NCBI GenBank assembly: GCA_023228745.1
Contig: JALOAP010000079.1
Coordinates: forward strand, 1 to 10,311
Source: Dehalococcoidia bacterium
GTDB taxonomy: Bacteria; Chloroflexota; Dehalococcoidia; Tepidiformales; Tepidiformaceae
Length of the DNA: 10,311 nucleotides
Direction: 5' to 3'
Shown in pieces: positions 1-5,602 of the stretch (position 1 is its first letter; each line of letters starts with the position of its first letter). The translations under genes and the position numbers were made by a program. The notes beneath the pieces were generated by a model. It was not told the DNA's origin. It searched no databases and saw only the letters and a program-made list of their open reading frames with translations.

Positions 1-1
1 C

Positions 2-3000
2 CAGACCGATCCCGTCTTCCAACTCCTTCCTCAACCCACGGCACTGGTCTCGCGAAGGCGGCGCCTCAAACGTTTCAACCCGGCCTTCGCCGCAGCCCTG
101 GGAGGCGACCAGGAAGACCTTCGCCATGCCGACCTGGGCGACCTGGTCTGCCAGGAGGATCGCGAGGGGCTGGTCCGCGCCTTCGACGCAGCGCTGCAGG
201 GCACCGCCGGCGAGCACGAAGCACGCATCCAACGCCCGGACGGGGAACGCCGCCCGTACCGCTGGCAAATGGCGCCCGGCCCGGCCGGCGAATACGTCGT
301 CGTCACCGGCACGGAGACCACCGGTACGCACAGCACACCCCCCGCGCCCACCGATGCGGCAGCCCCGGACAGTGAGCAGCTCATGGCGCTCATCTATGGC
401 TCCGCCGTCGTCGGTATCGCCCTCACCGACGTGGCCGGGCGGTTCATCCGCACCAACGCTGCCTTCGAGCGCATCACCGGCTACGCGTCTGCCGACCTTG
501 CGGGCCAGCATTTCGACCTGCTCTTCAGGGAGGAGCAACGACCCCTGGCGCACGACCGCCATAACCGCGTCATCCGCGGCGAACCGATTCTCAATAACCA
601 TGTAGACCTCGACCTCTTCCGGCGCGACGGCGTACGCATCGTCGGCAACTGGGGGCATGCCCGCGTCGTGGGGCCAGCCGGCGAGATCCTGGTGGTCACC
701 ACCCTGACCGACGTCACCGAGCGCCGCCGTGCCGAGCGGGCCCTCCGCGATGCGAAGGAGCGCTTCGAAATCGTCGCCGAGGCCAGCAGCGACGCGATCT
801 GGGACTGGAATATCCCCGGTGGCGAGTGCTGGTGGAACAGCGGGCTCGAGCGCATCATCGGCTCCCCCGGCGACCGCGAGCGGAGCCGCCCCGAGTCCTG
901 GCTGTCGCGCATCCACCCGGACGACCGCGAGCGCGTGGAACAGAGCCTCGCCGGCGTCCTCGCCGGGACGGAAAACGACTGGGAGCAAGAGTACCGCCTG
1001 GTGCACGCCGACGGATCTATCGCCCGTGTGCTCGACCGTGGCCGCGTGATGCGCGATGAGCACGGTACGGCTGTCCGCATGGCCGGCGCCGTCATCGACC
1101 TCACCCGGCAGCGCGAAGCCCAGGACGCCCTCCGCCGAAGCGAAGAACGCTTCGCCCGCGCATTCTTCTCCTCGCCCATCGCCCTGAGCCTGACGACCCT
1201 GGAGGATGGCCGCTACGTCGATGTGAACGACGCCTTCCTCGACATGTACGGCTTCCTGCGCGAGGAGGTCATCGGCAAGACATCGCGGGAACTCAATGTC
1301 TGGGGCGACGCCGGGGACCGCGATCGCATCCTGCGGGAGCTCCGAGCGAACCGCGGTTCCCTGCGCGAATTCGAAGCGCCCTACCGCACACATGCCGGCG
1401 AGATCCGCACTTCCGTGACCTCCTGGGAAATCATCGAAATCGAGGGACAGCAGCACCTCCTGTGCATCGCAGCCGACGTGACGGCACGCCACCGCGCGGA
1501 GCAGGCGCTGCGCGAGGCGGAGCAGTACCGCCGCTCGGTTGTCTCGGCAGCCCCCGTCATGCTCCTCGCCCTCGACCTCGATGGCCGGTTCACGCTGGTG
1601 GAGGGCACCGGCCTGCAAGCACTGGACCTCGAACCCGGGACCCTCGTTGGGAAGAGCGCCTGGGAACAGTTCGAATCGACACCAGCGCTCACGGCAGCCA
1701 TCCGCCGCACCCTCGCCGGCGAACAGCTCGCACTCGAAGTCATGCTCGGCAAAGTCGCGGCCGAGATGCGCCTCTCGCCCCTGCGCAACGAGAATGGCGA
1801 CGTCACCGGTGCAATCCTCGTTGGCACCGACGTTACCGCCCGGCGCGAAGCAGAACAGGCTCGCCAGCTCGCCGAGGACCGCTTCAACGCCATCGTCGCA
1901 AACATGCCGGTCATCGTCTGGGCCACCGATGCCCGGGGCCTCTGCACGTTCTCCCGCGGCGGCGCCCTGCAGGACGGGGTCCTCATGCCCGGCCTCGCCG
2001 TGGGCCGCGATCTCTTCGAACTCTACGCCGATAACCCGGCCGTGGTCGCGAACCTCCGCCGCGCACTCGCCGGCGAAGCATTCAGCGCCACCGTCGAATC
2101 CCTCGGCCGCTGGTACGAGACCGTCCACACGCCCATCCGGGAGGGCGGCAAAGTCGTCGGCCTCATCGCTGTTTCACTCGACATCACCCATCGTCGCGAA
2201 GATGATCTGAACCACAGGCTCATGGCCGAACGGCTCCGGAGCATCGCGTCCAACGCTCCCGTCATCCTCCTCGCATTCGACCGCAACGGCCGCTTCCAGC
2301 TCGCTGACGGCGCCGCTCTCGGACACTTCCAAATCAACCCGGAGGCGCTGATCGGCCGTACCGCCGCCGAGATTTTCGGCAAGGACTCGCCACAGATCGG
2401 CGACATGAAACGGGCGCTCGCGGGCGAAGAGTTCTCCATCGTGCGGGAGTTCGCCGGCCGCACATGGGACACCCACCTCAGCAACGTCCGCGACGAATCC
2501 GGCGAGGTCGTCTACCTCATCGCCGTTGCCACCGACATCACCGAGCGGCGACGGACCGAAGAGGCGCTGCTCCAGGCGCAGAAGCTCGAAAGCCTGGGGG
2601 TGCTCGCCGGTGGCGTCGCCCACGACTTCAACAACCTGCTCGTGGGCATCATGGGGAACGCGGGGCTCGCGCTCCTCGACCTGCCGGAGGGATCACCCGC
2701 CCGCGAAGCCATCCATGCGATCCAGACCGCCGGGCAACGTGCCGCCGACCTGGCGCGCCAGATGCTCGCCTACTCCGGCAAGGGCCGCTTCGTCATCGAG
2801 CCCGTCGACCTCAATGCACTTGTCCACGAGATGGGCCAGCTCCTGCGCGTTTCGATACCGAAGAACGCGACGCTCCGCTATGCCCTGGACGCCGGCCTGC
2901 CGCCGGTCGACGCCGACGCCACCCAGCTCCGGCAGGTGGTGATGAACCTCGTGGTCAACGCCGCCGACGCTATCGGCGAACGCGACGGCATCATCACCAT

Positions 3001-3727
3001 CGCCACCACCCTCGTCGAGGCAGACCGCGCGCTCCTTGCAGAGTCCTTCCTGTCGCCCGAGCTGGAACCCGGGACGTATGTCTCGCTCGAAGTCCGCGAC
3101 ACCGGCGTCGGCATGGACGGGGCCACCCGGGCCCGCATCTTCGACCCATTTTTCTCGACCAAGTTCACGGGGCGCGGGCTTGGGCTCGCGGCCGCGCTCG
3201 GCATCGTCCGCGGGCACAAGGGCGCCATCCGCGTGAACAGCCAGCCCGCTGAGGGTTCGGTCTTCACGCTCCTCCTGCCCGCCTCCGCCGCCAGTGCGCC
3301 GGCCACTACGGCCGAGGAAGCCAAACCCCAGGACTGGTCGGCCAAGGGGACCATCCTCGTGGTCGACGACGAGCGCACGGTCCGCACCGTGCTCGGCCGG
3401 GCCCTGCAGCGGCTCGGCCTCGAAGTGCTCGAGGCGGAAGACGGCGCCGCGGCCGTCGAGCTATTCGCAGCGAACGCCGCCCGCATCTCCTGCGTCCTGC
3501 TGGATATGACCATGCCCCGGATGAACGGCGACGAGGCCTTCGCCGAGATGCAGCGGCTCCACCCGGGCACGCCAGTCATCCTCATGAGTGGCTACAACGA
3601 GCAGGACACCCTCGCGCACTTCCCCGATTCGCGACCTGCGGGATTCGTGCAGAAACCGTTCGAGATCACCGCACTCTGCGCGACCGTTCGCGAAGTGATC
3701 GGCCTCGATAGGCCGGCCTCCGCCTAA
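2..3727 (+). CDS. Hybrid sensor histidine kinase with multiple PAS domains and C-terminal receiver (5' end outside window)
   Basis: The reading frame is open from the first codon at position 2, and the translation upstream of the first in-window ATG (269) is clearly a PAS half-domain, so the gene begins left of the window. Numbering residues from position 2 (1241 in all), PAS regions lie at about 1-100 (truncated), 125-248, 251-377, 379-502, 505-620, 623-734 and 738-855, most ending in a D[IVL]T.R..AE linker. The kinase core follows: an H-box with GGVAHDFNN (phospho-acceptor His874), N-box Asn982/Asn986, G1 DTGVGMD 1033-1039 and G2 GRGLGL 1057-1062. A receiver at 1117-1235 has the acidic pair Asp1122/1123, phospho-acceptor Asp1168, a Ser at the switch Thr/Ser position and Lys1218. 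No membrane segment or DNA-binding output is visible, so it is probably a cytoplasmic phosphorelay sensor with a separate effector. All catalytic residues look intact. The signals sensed by the PAS domains cannot be read from sequence. Confidence 0.95.
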   Translation, partial: QTDPVFQLLPQPTALVSRRRRLKRFNPAFAAALGGDQEDLRHADLGDLVCQEDREGLVRAFDAALQGTAGEHEARIQRPDGERRPYRWQMAPGPAGEYVVVTGTETTGTHSTPPAPTDAAAPDSEQLMALIYGSAVVGIALTDVAGRFIRTNAAFERITGYASADLAGQHFDLLFREEQRPLAHDRHNRVIRGEPILNNHVDLDLFRRDGVRIVGNWGHARVVGPAGEILVVTTLTDVTERRRAERALRDAKERFEIVAEASSDAIWDWNIPGGECWWNSGLERIIGSPGDRERSRPESWLSRIHPDDRERVEQSLAGVLAGTENDWEQEYRLVHADGSIARVLDRGRVMRDEHGTAVRMAGAVIDLTRQREAQDALRRSEERFARAFFSSPIALSLTTLEDGRYVDVNDAFLDMYGFLREEVIGKTSRELNVWGDAGDRDRILRELRANRGSLREFEAPYRTHAGEIRTSVTSWEIIEIEGQQHLLCIAADVTARHRAEQALREAEQYRRSVVSAAPVMLLALDLDGRFTLVEGTGLQALDLEPGTLVGKSAWEQFESTPALTAAIRRTLAGEQLALEVMLGKVAAEMRLSPLRNENGDVTGAILVGTDVTARREAEQARQLAEDRFNAIVANMPVIVWATDARGLCTFSRGGALQDGVLMPGLAVGRDLFELYADNPAVVANLRRALAGEAFSATVESLGRWYETVHTPIREGGKVVGLIAVSLDITHRREDDLNHRLMAERLRSIASNAPVILLAFDRNGRFQLADGAALGHFQINPEALIGRTAAEIFGKDSPQIGDMKRALAGEEFSIVREFAGRTWDTHLSNVRDESGEVVYLIAVATDITERRRTEEALLQAQKLESLGVLAGGVAHDFNNLLVGIMGNAGLALLDLPEGSPAREAIHAIQTAGQRAADLARQMLAYSGKGRFVIEPVDLNALVHEMGQLLRVSIPKNATLRYALDAGLPPVDADATQLRQVVMNLVVNAADAIGERDGIITIATTLVEADRALLAESFLSPELEPGTYVSLEVRDTGVGMDGATRARIFDPFFSTKFTGRGLGLAAALGIVRGHKGAIRVNSQPAEGSVFTLLLPASAASAPATTAEEAKPQDWSAKGTILVVDDERTVRTVLGRALQRLGLEVLEAEDGAAAVELFAANAARISCVLLDMTMPRMNGDEAFAEMQRLHPGTPVILMSGYNEQDTLAHFPDSRPAGFVQKPFEITALCATVREVIGLDRPASA

Positions 3728-4029
3728 AACTCCACCACCTGCAGGATCTGCCGTTCGCCCCGCTCGACGAGCGGCTGCATTCGCCCAAACCACTCCTGGA
3801 ACTCCGCGCCCTGGTACATCTTTTCGTCCTCGGCGCGGCTCACCGCGAGCTGCTCCATGCTCTCGTATTCGAAATCCCACGTCACCGTGAACATCCTGCC
3901 GGTGAGGTCGGTGGTGACCCTCTGGGGGGTACCCGCCACTCTCGATAGGTTTGCGCCCGCACGAAGCACCTCCAGCAGGGCATCGGCCTGGCCATACTTC
4001 GCCTGGAACGTGAGCCGTTCGATGATCAT
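3724..4029 (-). CDS. Small dimeric alpha/beta-barrel protein, NIPSNAP-like
   Basis: This 101-residue protein begins MIIERLTFQ, contains LTGRMFTVTWDFEYESME, and ends with an acidic helix EFQEWFGRMQPLVERGERQ. The pattern is typical of small dimeric ferredoxin-like alpha/beta-barrel proteins annotated as NIPSNAP-family or hypothetical; the biochemical role is unknown. An ATG 27 nt upstream (4056) is also in frame, but AGGAGG sits 6 nt before the ATG at 4029, so I chose the shorter form. The TAG stop shares bases with the TAA stop of the convergent kinase gene (4-nt overlap, 3724-3727), leaving no room for a terminator between them. The gene is divergent from dps, with about 150 nt between the starts. 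There is no signal peptide or membrane segment, so it is likely cytoplasmic. The fold assignment is moderately sure; no function is claimed. Confidence 0.8.
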   Translation of the reverse strand: MIIERLTFQAKYGQADALLEVLRAGANLSRVAGTPQRVTTDLTGRMFTVTWDFEYESMEQLAVSRAEDEKMYQGAEFQEWFGRMQPLVERGERQILQVVEF

Positions 4030-4035
4030 CGCGCA

Positions 4036-4041
4036 CCTCCT
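4036..4041 (-). promoter_or_regulatory. Ribosome binding site fixing the start of the NIPSNAP-like gene
   Basis: AGGAGG on the minus strand, 6 nt upstream of the ATG at 4029. It lies inside the longer alternative reading from 4056, so it argues for the 4029 start. Confidence 0.8.
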
Positions 4042-4054
4042 TTTCGCATCCGTC

Positions 4055-4083
4055 ATGGTAGGTGCTACAACCTCCGATGTTCA
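4055..4083 (-). promoter_or_regulatory. Possible sigma70-type promoter for the NIPSNAP-like gene
   Basis: On the minus strand, TGAACA (4083-4078) is followed after 17 nt by TACCAT (4060-4055). Each box matches four of six consensus bases with ideal spacing. It would give a short leader of roughly 20 nt carrying the AGGAGG. Called from consensus only. Confidence 0.35.
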
Positions 4084-4115
4084 GCCCCCGGCGCAAAGCT
4101 GATATGCCCTCGGGA

Positions 4116-4145
4116 TTGAGACGCCACGAGCGCCTGCGAGAGGAT
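4116..4145 (+). promoter_or_regulatory. Weak candidate promoter for dps
   Basis: TTGAGA (4116-4121, five of six matches to the -35 consensus) is followed after 18 nt by GAGGAT (4140-4145), a poor -10. An alternative -10-like TGATAT lies at 4100-4105 without a good -35. The dps promoter must lie in the 4030-4181 gap unless transcription enters from elsewhere, but the exact site is uncertain. Confidence 0.25.
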
Positions 4146-4170
4146 GCTGGCGAGGAATCACTCCCTCAAC

Positions 4171-4176
4171 AGGAGG
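4171..4176 (+). promoter_or_regulatory. Ribosome binding site fixing the dps start
   Basis: AGGAGG ends 5 nt before the ATG at 4182. The frame is open back to an ATG at 4062, but that 40-residue extension shows no Dps similarity and lacks a ribosome binding site. Confidence 0.85.
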
Positions 4177-4181
4177 TTTGC

Positions 4182-4679
4182 ATGACCACAGCAGAACCGA
4201 AGACCACACTTCCCGCCGCCAGCCTCGAAACTGCCCGGCGCAGCGAGACCATCGCGCAGCTTAACGCCTGCCTGGCGACCGTCTCCGACCTTGTGATGGT
4301 GGCAAAGCAGGCGCACTGGAACGTACGCGGGCCGAACTTCGAAGGTCTGCACGAGCTCTTCGAGCTCATCGCCGTCGAGGGCCGCGAGTGGACCGACCTG
4401 CTCGCCGAGCGCGCCGTGACACTTGGCGGCACGGCACATGGCACCATCCACGACATCGCTTCGGCCACAAAGCTCGCCCCCTTCCCAACGGACGAGCACA
4501 ACTGGGAAACGCTCGCCCGGGAGGTGCACAGCCGCATGATCACCGCGGCGGAGCAGCTCCGCGGCTTCGCGAAGGCGATCGAAGACGAACTCGCCACCCA
4601 GGACCTCTGCATTGAAATCATCCGTGACCTCGAGAAGCGCTCATGGATGGTCGACGCGCACCTCGGAAGTCGCCGGTAG
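4182..4679 (+). CDS. dps: Dps family ferritin-like DNA-protection protein
   Basis: This 165-residue protein is of normal Dps length. Dps forms dodecameric shells that oxidise Fe(II), typically with hydrogen peroxide, store the iron, and in many species bind DNA during starvation or oxidative stress. The signature AHWNVRGPNFEGLHELFE is present. By comparison with E. coli Dps (from memory), the inter-subunit ferroxidase ligands are His45, His57, Glu61 (Asp in E. coli), Asp72 and Glu76, all suitable metal ligands; AERAVTLGGTAHGT follows. The short N-terminal tail (about 20 residues) contains Lys7, Arg19 and Arg20, so some DNA contact is possible but not shown. The start at 4182 is set by an AGGAGG. 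The TAG stop lies inside the first unit of a CCGGTAG tandem array, and an intrinsic terminator follows, so the gene is probably monocistronic. No OxyR- or PerR-like operator was recognised upstream. Confidence 0.95.
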   Translation: MTTAEPKTTLPAASLETARRSETIAQLNACLATVSDLVMVAKQAHWNVRGPNFEGLHELFELIAVEGREWTDLLAERAVTLGGTAHGTIHDIASATKLAPFPTDEHNWETLAREVHSRMITAAEQLRGFAKAIEDELATQDLCIEIIRDLEKRSWMVDAHLGSRR

Positions 4680-4706
4680 CCGGTAGCCGGTAGCCGGTAG
4701 CCGGTA
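4673..4706 (+). repeat. Heptanucleotide tandem repeat (CCGGTAG, about 4.9 copies)
   Basis: Four perfect CCGGTAG units followed by CCGGTA. The first unit supplies the dps stop codon (TAG at 4677-4679). Because the period is 7, TAG recurs in all three frames. It resembles the short heptamer repeats known in cyanobacteria in form only. Confidence 0.95.
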
Positions 4707-4722
4707 AGGGAGTCGCAGGACG

Positions 4723-4757
4723 AGCGGGCGCGGTCAAATGGGCTGCGCCCGTTTTCT
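4723..4757 (+). terminator. Rho-independent terminator of dps
   Basis: The core stem CGGGCGC (4725-4731) pairs perfectly with GCGCCCG (4745-4751). It extends inward and outward with mixed Watson-Crick and G-T pairs to about 13 bp around an AAATG loop, followed by TTTTCT. It begins 43 nt after the dps stop. The minus-strand side has no T-run, so it is unlikely to serve the opposing membrane-protein gene. Confidence 0.75.
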
Positions 4758-4785
4758 ATGGCCAGCGAGGAAGAGACGTTTTGGG

Positions 4786-4965
4786 TCAGGCTTCAGGCGG
4801 GCCGACGACCGCCTCCCAGCAGAGATAGAAGAAGAAAAGCCCGAGAAGGATTGGCGCCAGGAACGCCGGGTGGCCGCTTTCGAAGAGGCCCCAGAGCCCG
4901 CCAAGGACCATGAGGCAGAGCGCAGCAAGGTAAACGACAAATGCTCCCCAACTGAAACTTAGCAC
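4786..4965 (-). CDS. Small two-helix membrane protein, function unknown
   Basis: This 59-residue protein starts at a GTG. The start is chosen because AGGAGG lies 5 nt upstream, and the in-frame extension further upstream is polar, Pro/Arg-rich and not protein-like. Two hydrophobic helices are seen at about residues 8-28 (AFVVYLAALCLMVLGGLWGL) and 35-53 (FLAPILLGLFFFYLCWEAV), joined by the short polar turn ESGHPA, with a short PPEA tail. There are no charged residues in the helices and no catalytic motif, so it is an inner-membrane hairpin protein of unknown role. It is convergent with dps and has its own candidate promoter upstream (4992-5020). I do not recognise a family. The short length and GTG start make it easy for gene callers to miss or mis-start. 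Confidence 0.75.
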   Translation of the reverse strand: MLSFSWGAFVVYLAALCLMVLGGLWGLFESGHPAFLAPILLGLFFFYLCWEAVVGPPEA

Positions 4966-4970
4966 GGCGG

Positions 4971-4976
4971 CCTCCT
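4971..4976 (-). promoter_or_regulatory. Ribosome binding site deciding a GTG start
   Basis: AGGAGG on the minus strand, 5 nt before the GTG at 4965. This decides the start of the small membrane protein in the absence of a nearby ATG. Confidence 0.75.
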
Positions 4977-4991
4977 GGTCTGCGGATGCCA

Positions 4992-5020
4992 ATCGTACCG
5001 CCACTAACGGCCCGTGTGGA
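4992..5020 (-). promoter_or_regulatory. Candidate promoter of the small membrane-protein gene
   Basis: On the minus strand, TCCACA (5020-5015) and TACGAT (4997-4992) are separated by 17 nt, each matching four of six consensus bases. The predicted leader is about 20 nt and carries the AGGAGG. The -35 box is the inner part of a DnaA-box 9-mer (5015-5023). Confidence 0.4.
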
Positions 5021-5023
5021 TAA
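5015..5023 (-). promoter_or_regulatory. Perfect DnaA-box consensus TTATCCACA
   Basis: The minus strand reads TTATCCACA, the strong DnaA-binding consensus of many bacteria. It overlaps the -35 of the candidate promoter for the small membrane-protein gene. I saw no second box nearby and no AT-rich unwinding element, so it is not an origin; at most it is a DnaA-responsive or titration site. Confidence 0.45.
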
Positions 5024-5031
5024 TTCCTTAG

Positions 5032-5069
5032 GGGTTCACTCGTAAGAACTTCGTATGAACCCGGTGAAC
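5032..5069. promoter_or_regulatory. Inverted repeat GGGTTCA/TGAACCC with a third half-site
   Basis: GGGTTCA (5032-5038) is the exact reverse complement of TGAACCC (5056-5062), with 17 nt between. A further TGAAC at 5065-5069 repeats the second arm at a 9-bp step. The cluster lies just upstream of the candidate promoter at 4992-5020 and could be a regulator binding site or an RNA stem; no known regulator was matched. Confidence 0.4.
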
Positions 5070-5075
5070 AACGGG

Positions 5076-5146
5076 GGCCAGGGCGGTGCTTCGCCGTGGC
5101 CGGTACGGACGCCACTCGCACTGGCCTCCCGCGCTCACCCGTGAGC
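5076..5146. other. GC-rich hairpins in the 3' flank of the SWIM gene
   Basis: A two-tier hairpin (GGCCA 5076-5080 with TGGCC 5097-5101, and GGCG 5082-5085 with CGCC 5092-5095) is followed by GCTCA/TGAGC (5133-5137, 5142-5146). They lie just downstream of the SWIM gene on the minus strand. No T-run follows on either strand, so they are not classic terminators. They may stabilise a 3' end, or may simply reflect high GC. Confidence 0.3.
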
Positions 5147-5175
5147 CCCGGGGCCTGCTGTTCCCGCCTGCCGGG

Positions 5176-5433
5176 TTAGACAGCTAACTCTTCGCGCACC
5201 TGCTGACGCGGCACCATCCCTTCGAGGATCCGTTCGAGTGCCATGGTGTGGCTGCAAACGTTCCAGTCGTTAAAGAAGTCGCAACTACAGGCCCACTCAC
5301 CGTCAACGAAGGAGACGTCGTGGTCGCTGTTTTCGCCGTGGAACTGCACGCGAAGATTGTCGATCTTCATGCGATGCCGCTCGTTCGCGTACACCCGTGC
5401 CTTTTCCACTTTTCCGATCAGGCTGGAATGCAT
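5176..5433 (-). CDS. Stand-alone SWIM zinc-finger protein
   Basis: This 85-residue protein starts MHSSLIGKVEKARVYANERH, has a short beta region (DNLRVQFHGENSDHDVSF), and carries a SWIM-type zinc motif of form CxC-x8-CxH: Cys49, Cys51, Cys60 and His62 (CSCDFFNDWNVCSHTMALE). SWIM modules bind zinc and are found in SWI2/SNF2 ATPases, MuDR transposases and MEKK1, where they are implicated in DNA or protein contacts; here no such partner domain is attached. The frame is open upstream to 5586, but GGAGGG lies 9 nt before the ATG at 5433, and the upstream extension overlaps a promoter and a hairpin, so I chose 5433. It has its own promoter (5526-5555). It is probably cytoplasmic; a nucleic-acid or protein-binding role is inferred, and its partner is unknown. 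Confidence 0.85.
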   Translation of the reverse strand: MHSSLIGKVEKARVYANERHRMKIDNLRVQFHGENSDHDVSFVDGEWACSCDFFNDWNVCSHTMALERILEGMVPRQQVREELAV

Positions 5434-5442
5434 GTCGTAGAA

Positions 5443-5448
5443 CCCTCC
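5443..5448 (-). promoter_or_regulatory. Ribosome binding site of the SWIM gene
   Basis: GGAGGG on the minus strand, 9 nt before the ATG at 5433. It comes 11 nt after the base of the leader hairpin at 5460-5484, so pairing or transcription pausing there could affect translation. Confidence 0.6.
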
Positions 5449-5459
5449 AACAAACACAA

Positions 5460-5484
5460 ACGGCCGCGCACGAGGCACGGCCGT
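5460..5484 (-). terminator. Terminator-like hairpin in the SWIM leader
   Basis: On the minus strand ACGGCCG and CGGCCGT form a 7-bp stem, extended by two inner pairs past one mismatch, with a 5-nt loop. It is followed by TTTGTGTTTGTT. It lies between the SWIM promoter and the SWIM ribosome binding site. It may end transcripts arriving from the operon at 5603-8529, or act as a leader attenuator for the SWIM gene. Confidence 0.5.
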
Positions 5485-5525
5485 CACACTGCTCGGATGC
5501 CAGCAAACACATCCATTGCACCCTG

Positions 5526-5555
5526 ACCCTAGCTGTTCCGTTCGAAGCCTGTCAA
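5526..5555 (-). promoter_or_regulatory. Sigma70-type promoter of the SWIM gene
   Basis: A perfect TTGACA -35 (5555-5550) is followed after 18 nt by TAGGGT (5531-5526), a fair -10 for a GC-rich genome. The predicted start near 5519 gives a leader of about 85 nt containing the hairpin at 5460-5484. The perfect -35 box makes this the best promoter in the window. Confidence 0.6.
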
Positions 5556-5602
5556 TAGCATGTACCGGTGTCCAGAAGTTCTCCACGAACCTTGCGGGAA
5601 AC

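Noticed and set aside
481..1179. Minus-strand frame of 232 codons inside the kinase
   Set aside because: It is antisense to well-formed PAS domains, and its Ser/Arg-rich translation is typical of a GC-rich complement.
4673..4706. CRISPR array or attachment site at the heptamer repeats
   Set aside because: The units are 7 bp with no spacers, there are no cas genes or integrase, and no tRNA is adjacent.
5015..5069. Replication origin, suggested by the DnaA box and nearby repeats
   Set aside because: Only one box is seen, there is no AT-rich unwinding region, and no dnaA, dnaN or parAB genes are present.
5054..5143. 29-codon plus-strand frame starting with ATG in the 4966-5175 gap
   Set aside because: It has no ribosome binding site and its translation lacks features. 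The stretch is better explained by the inverted repeat and GC hairpins.
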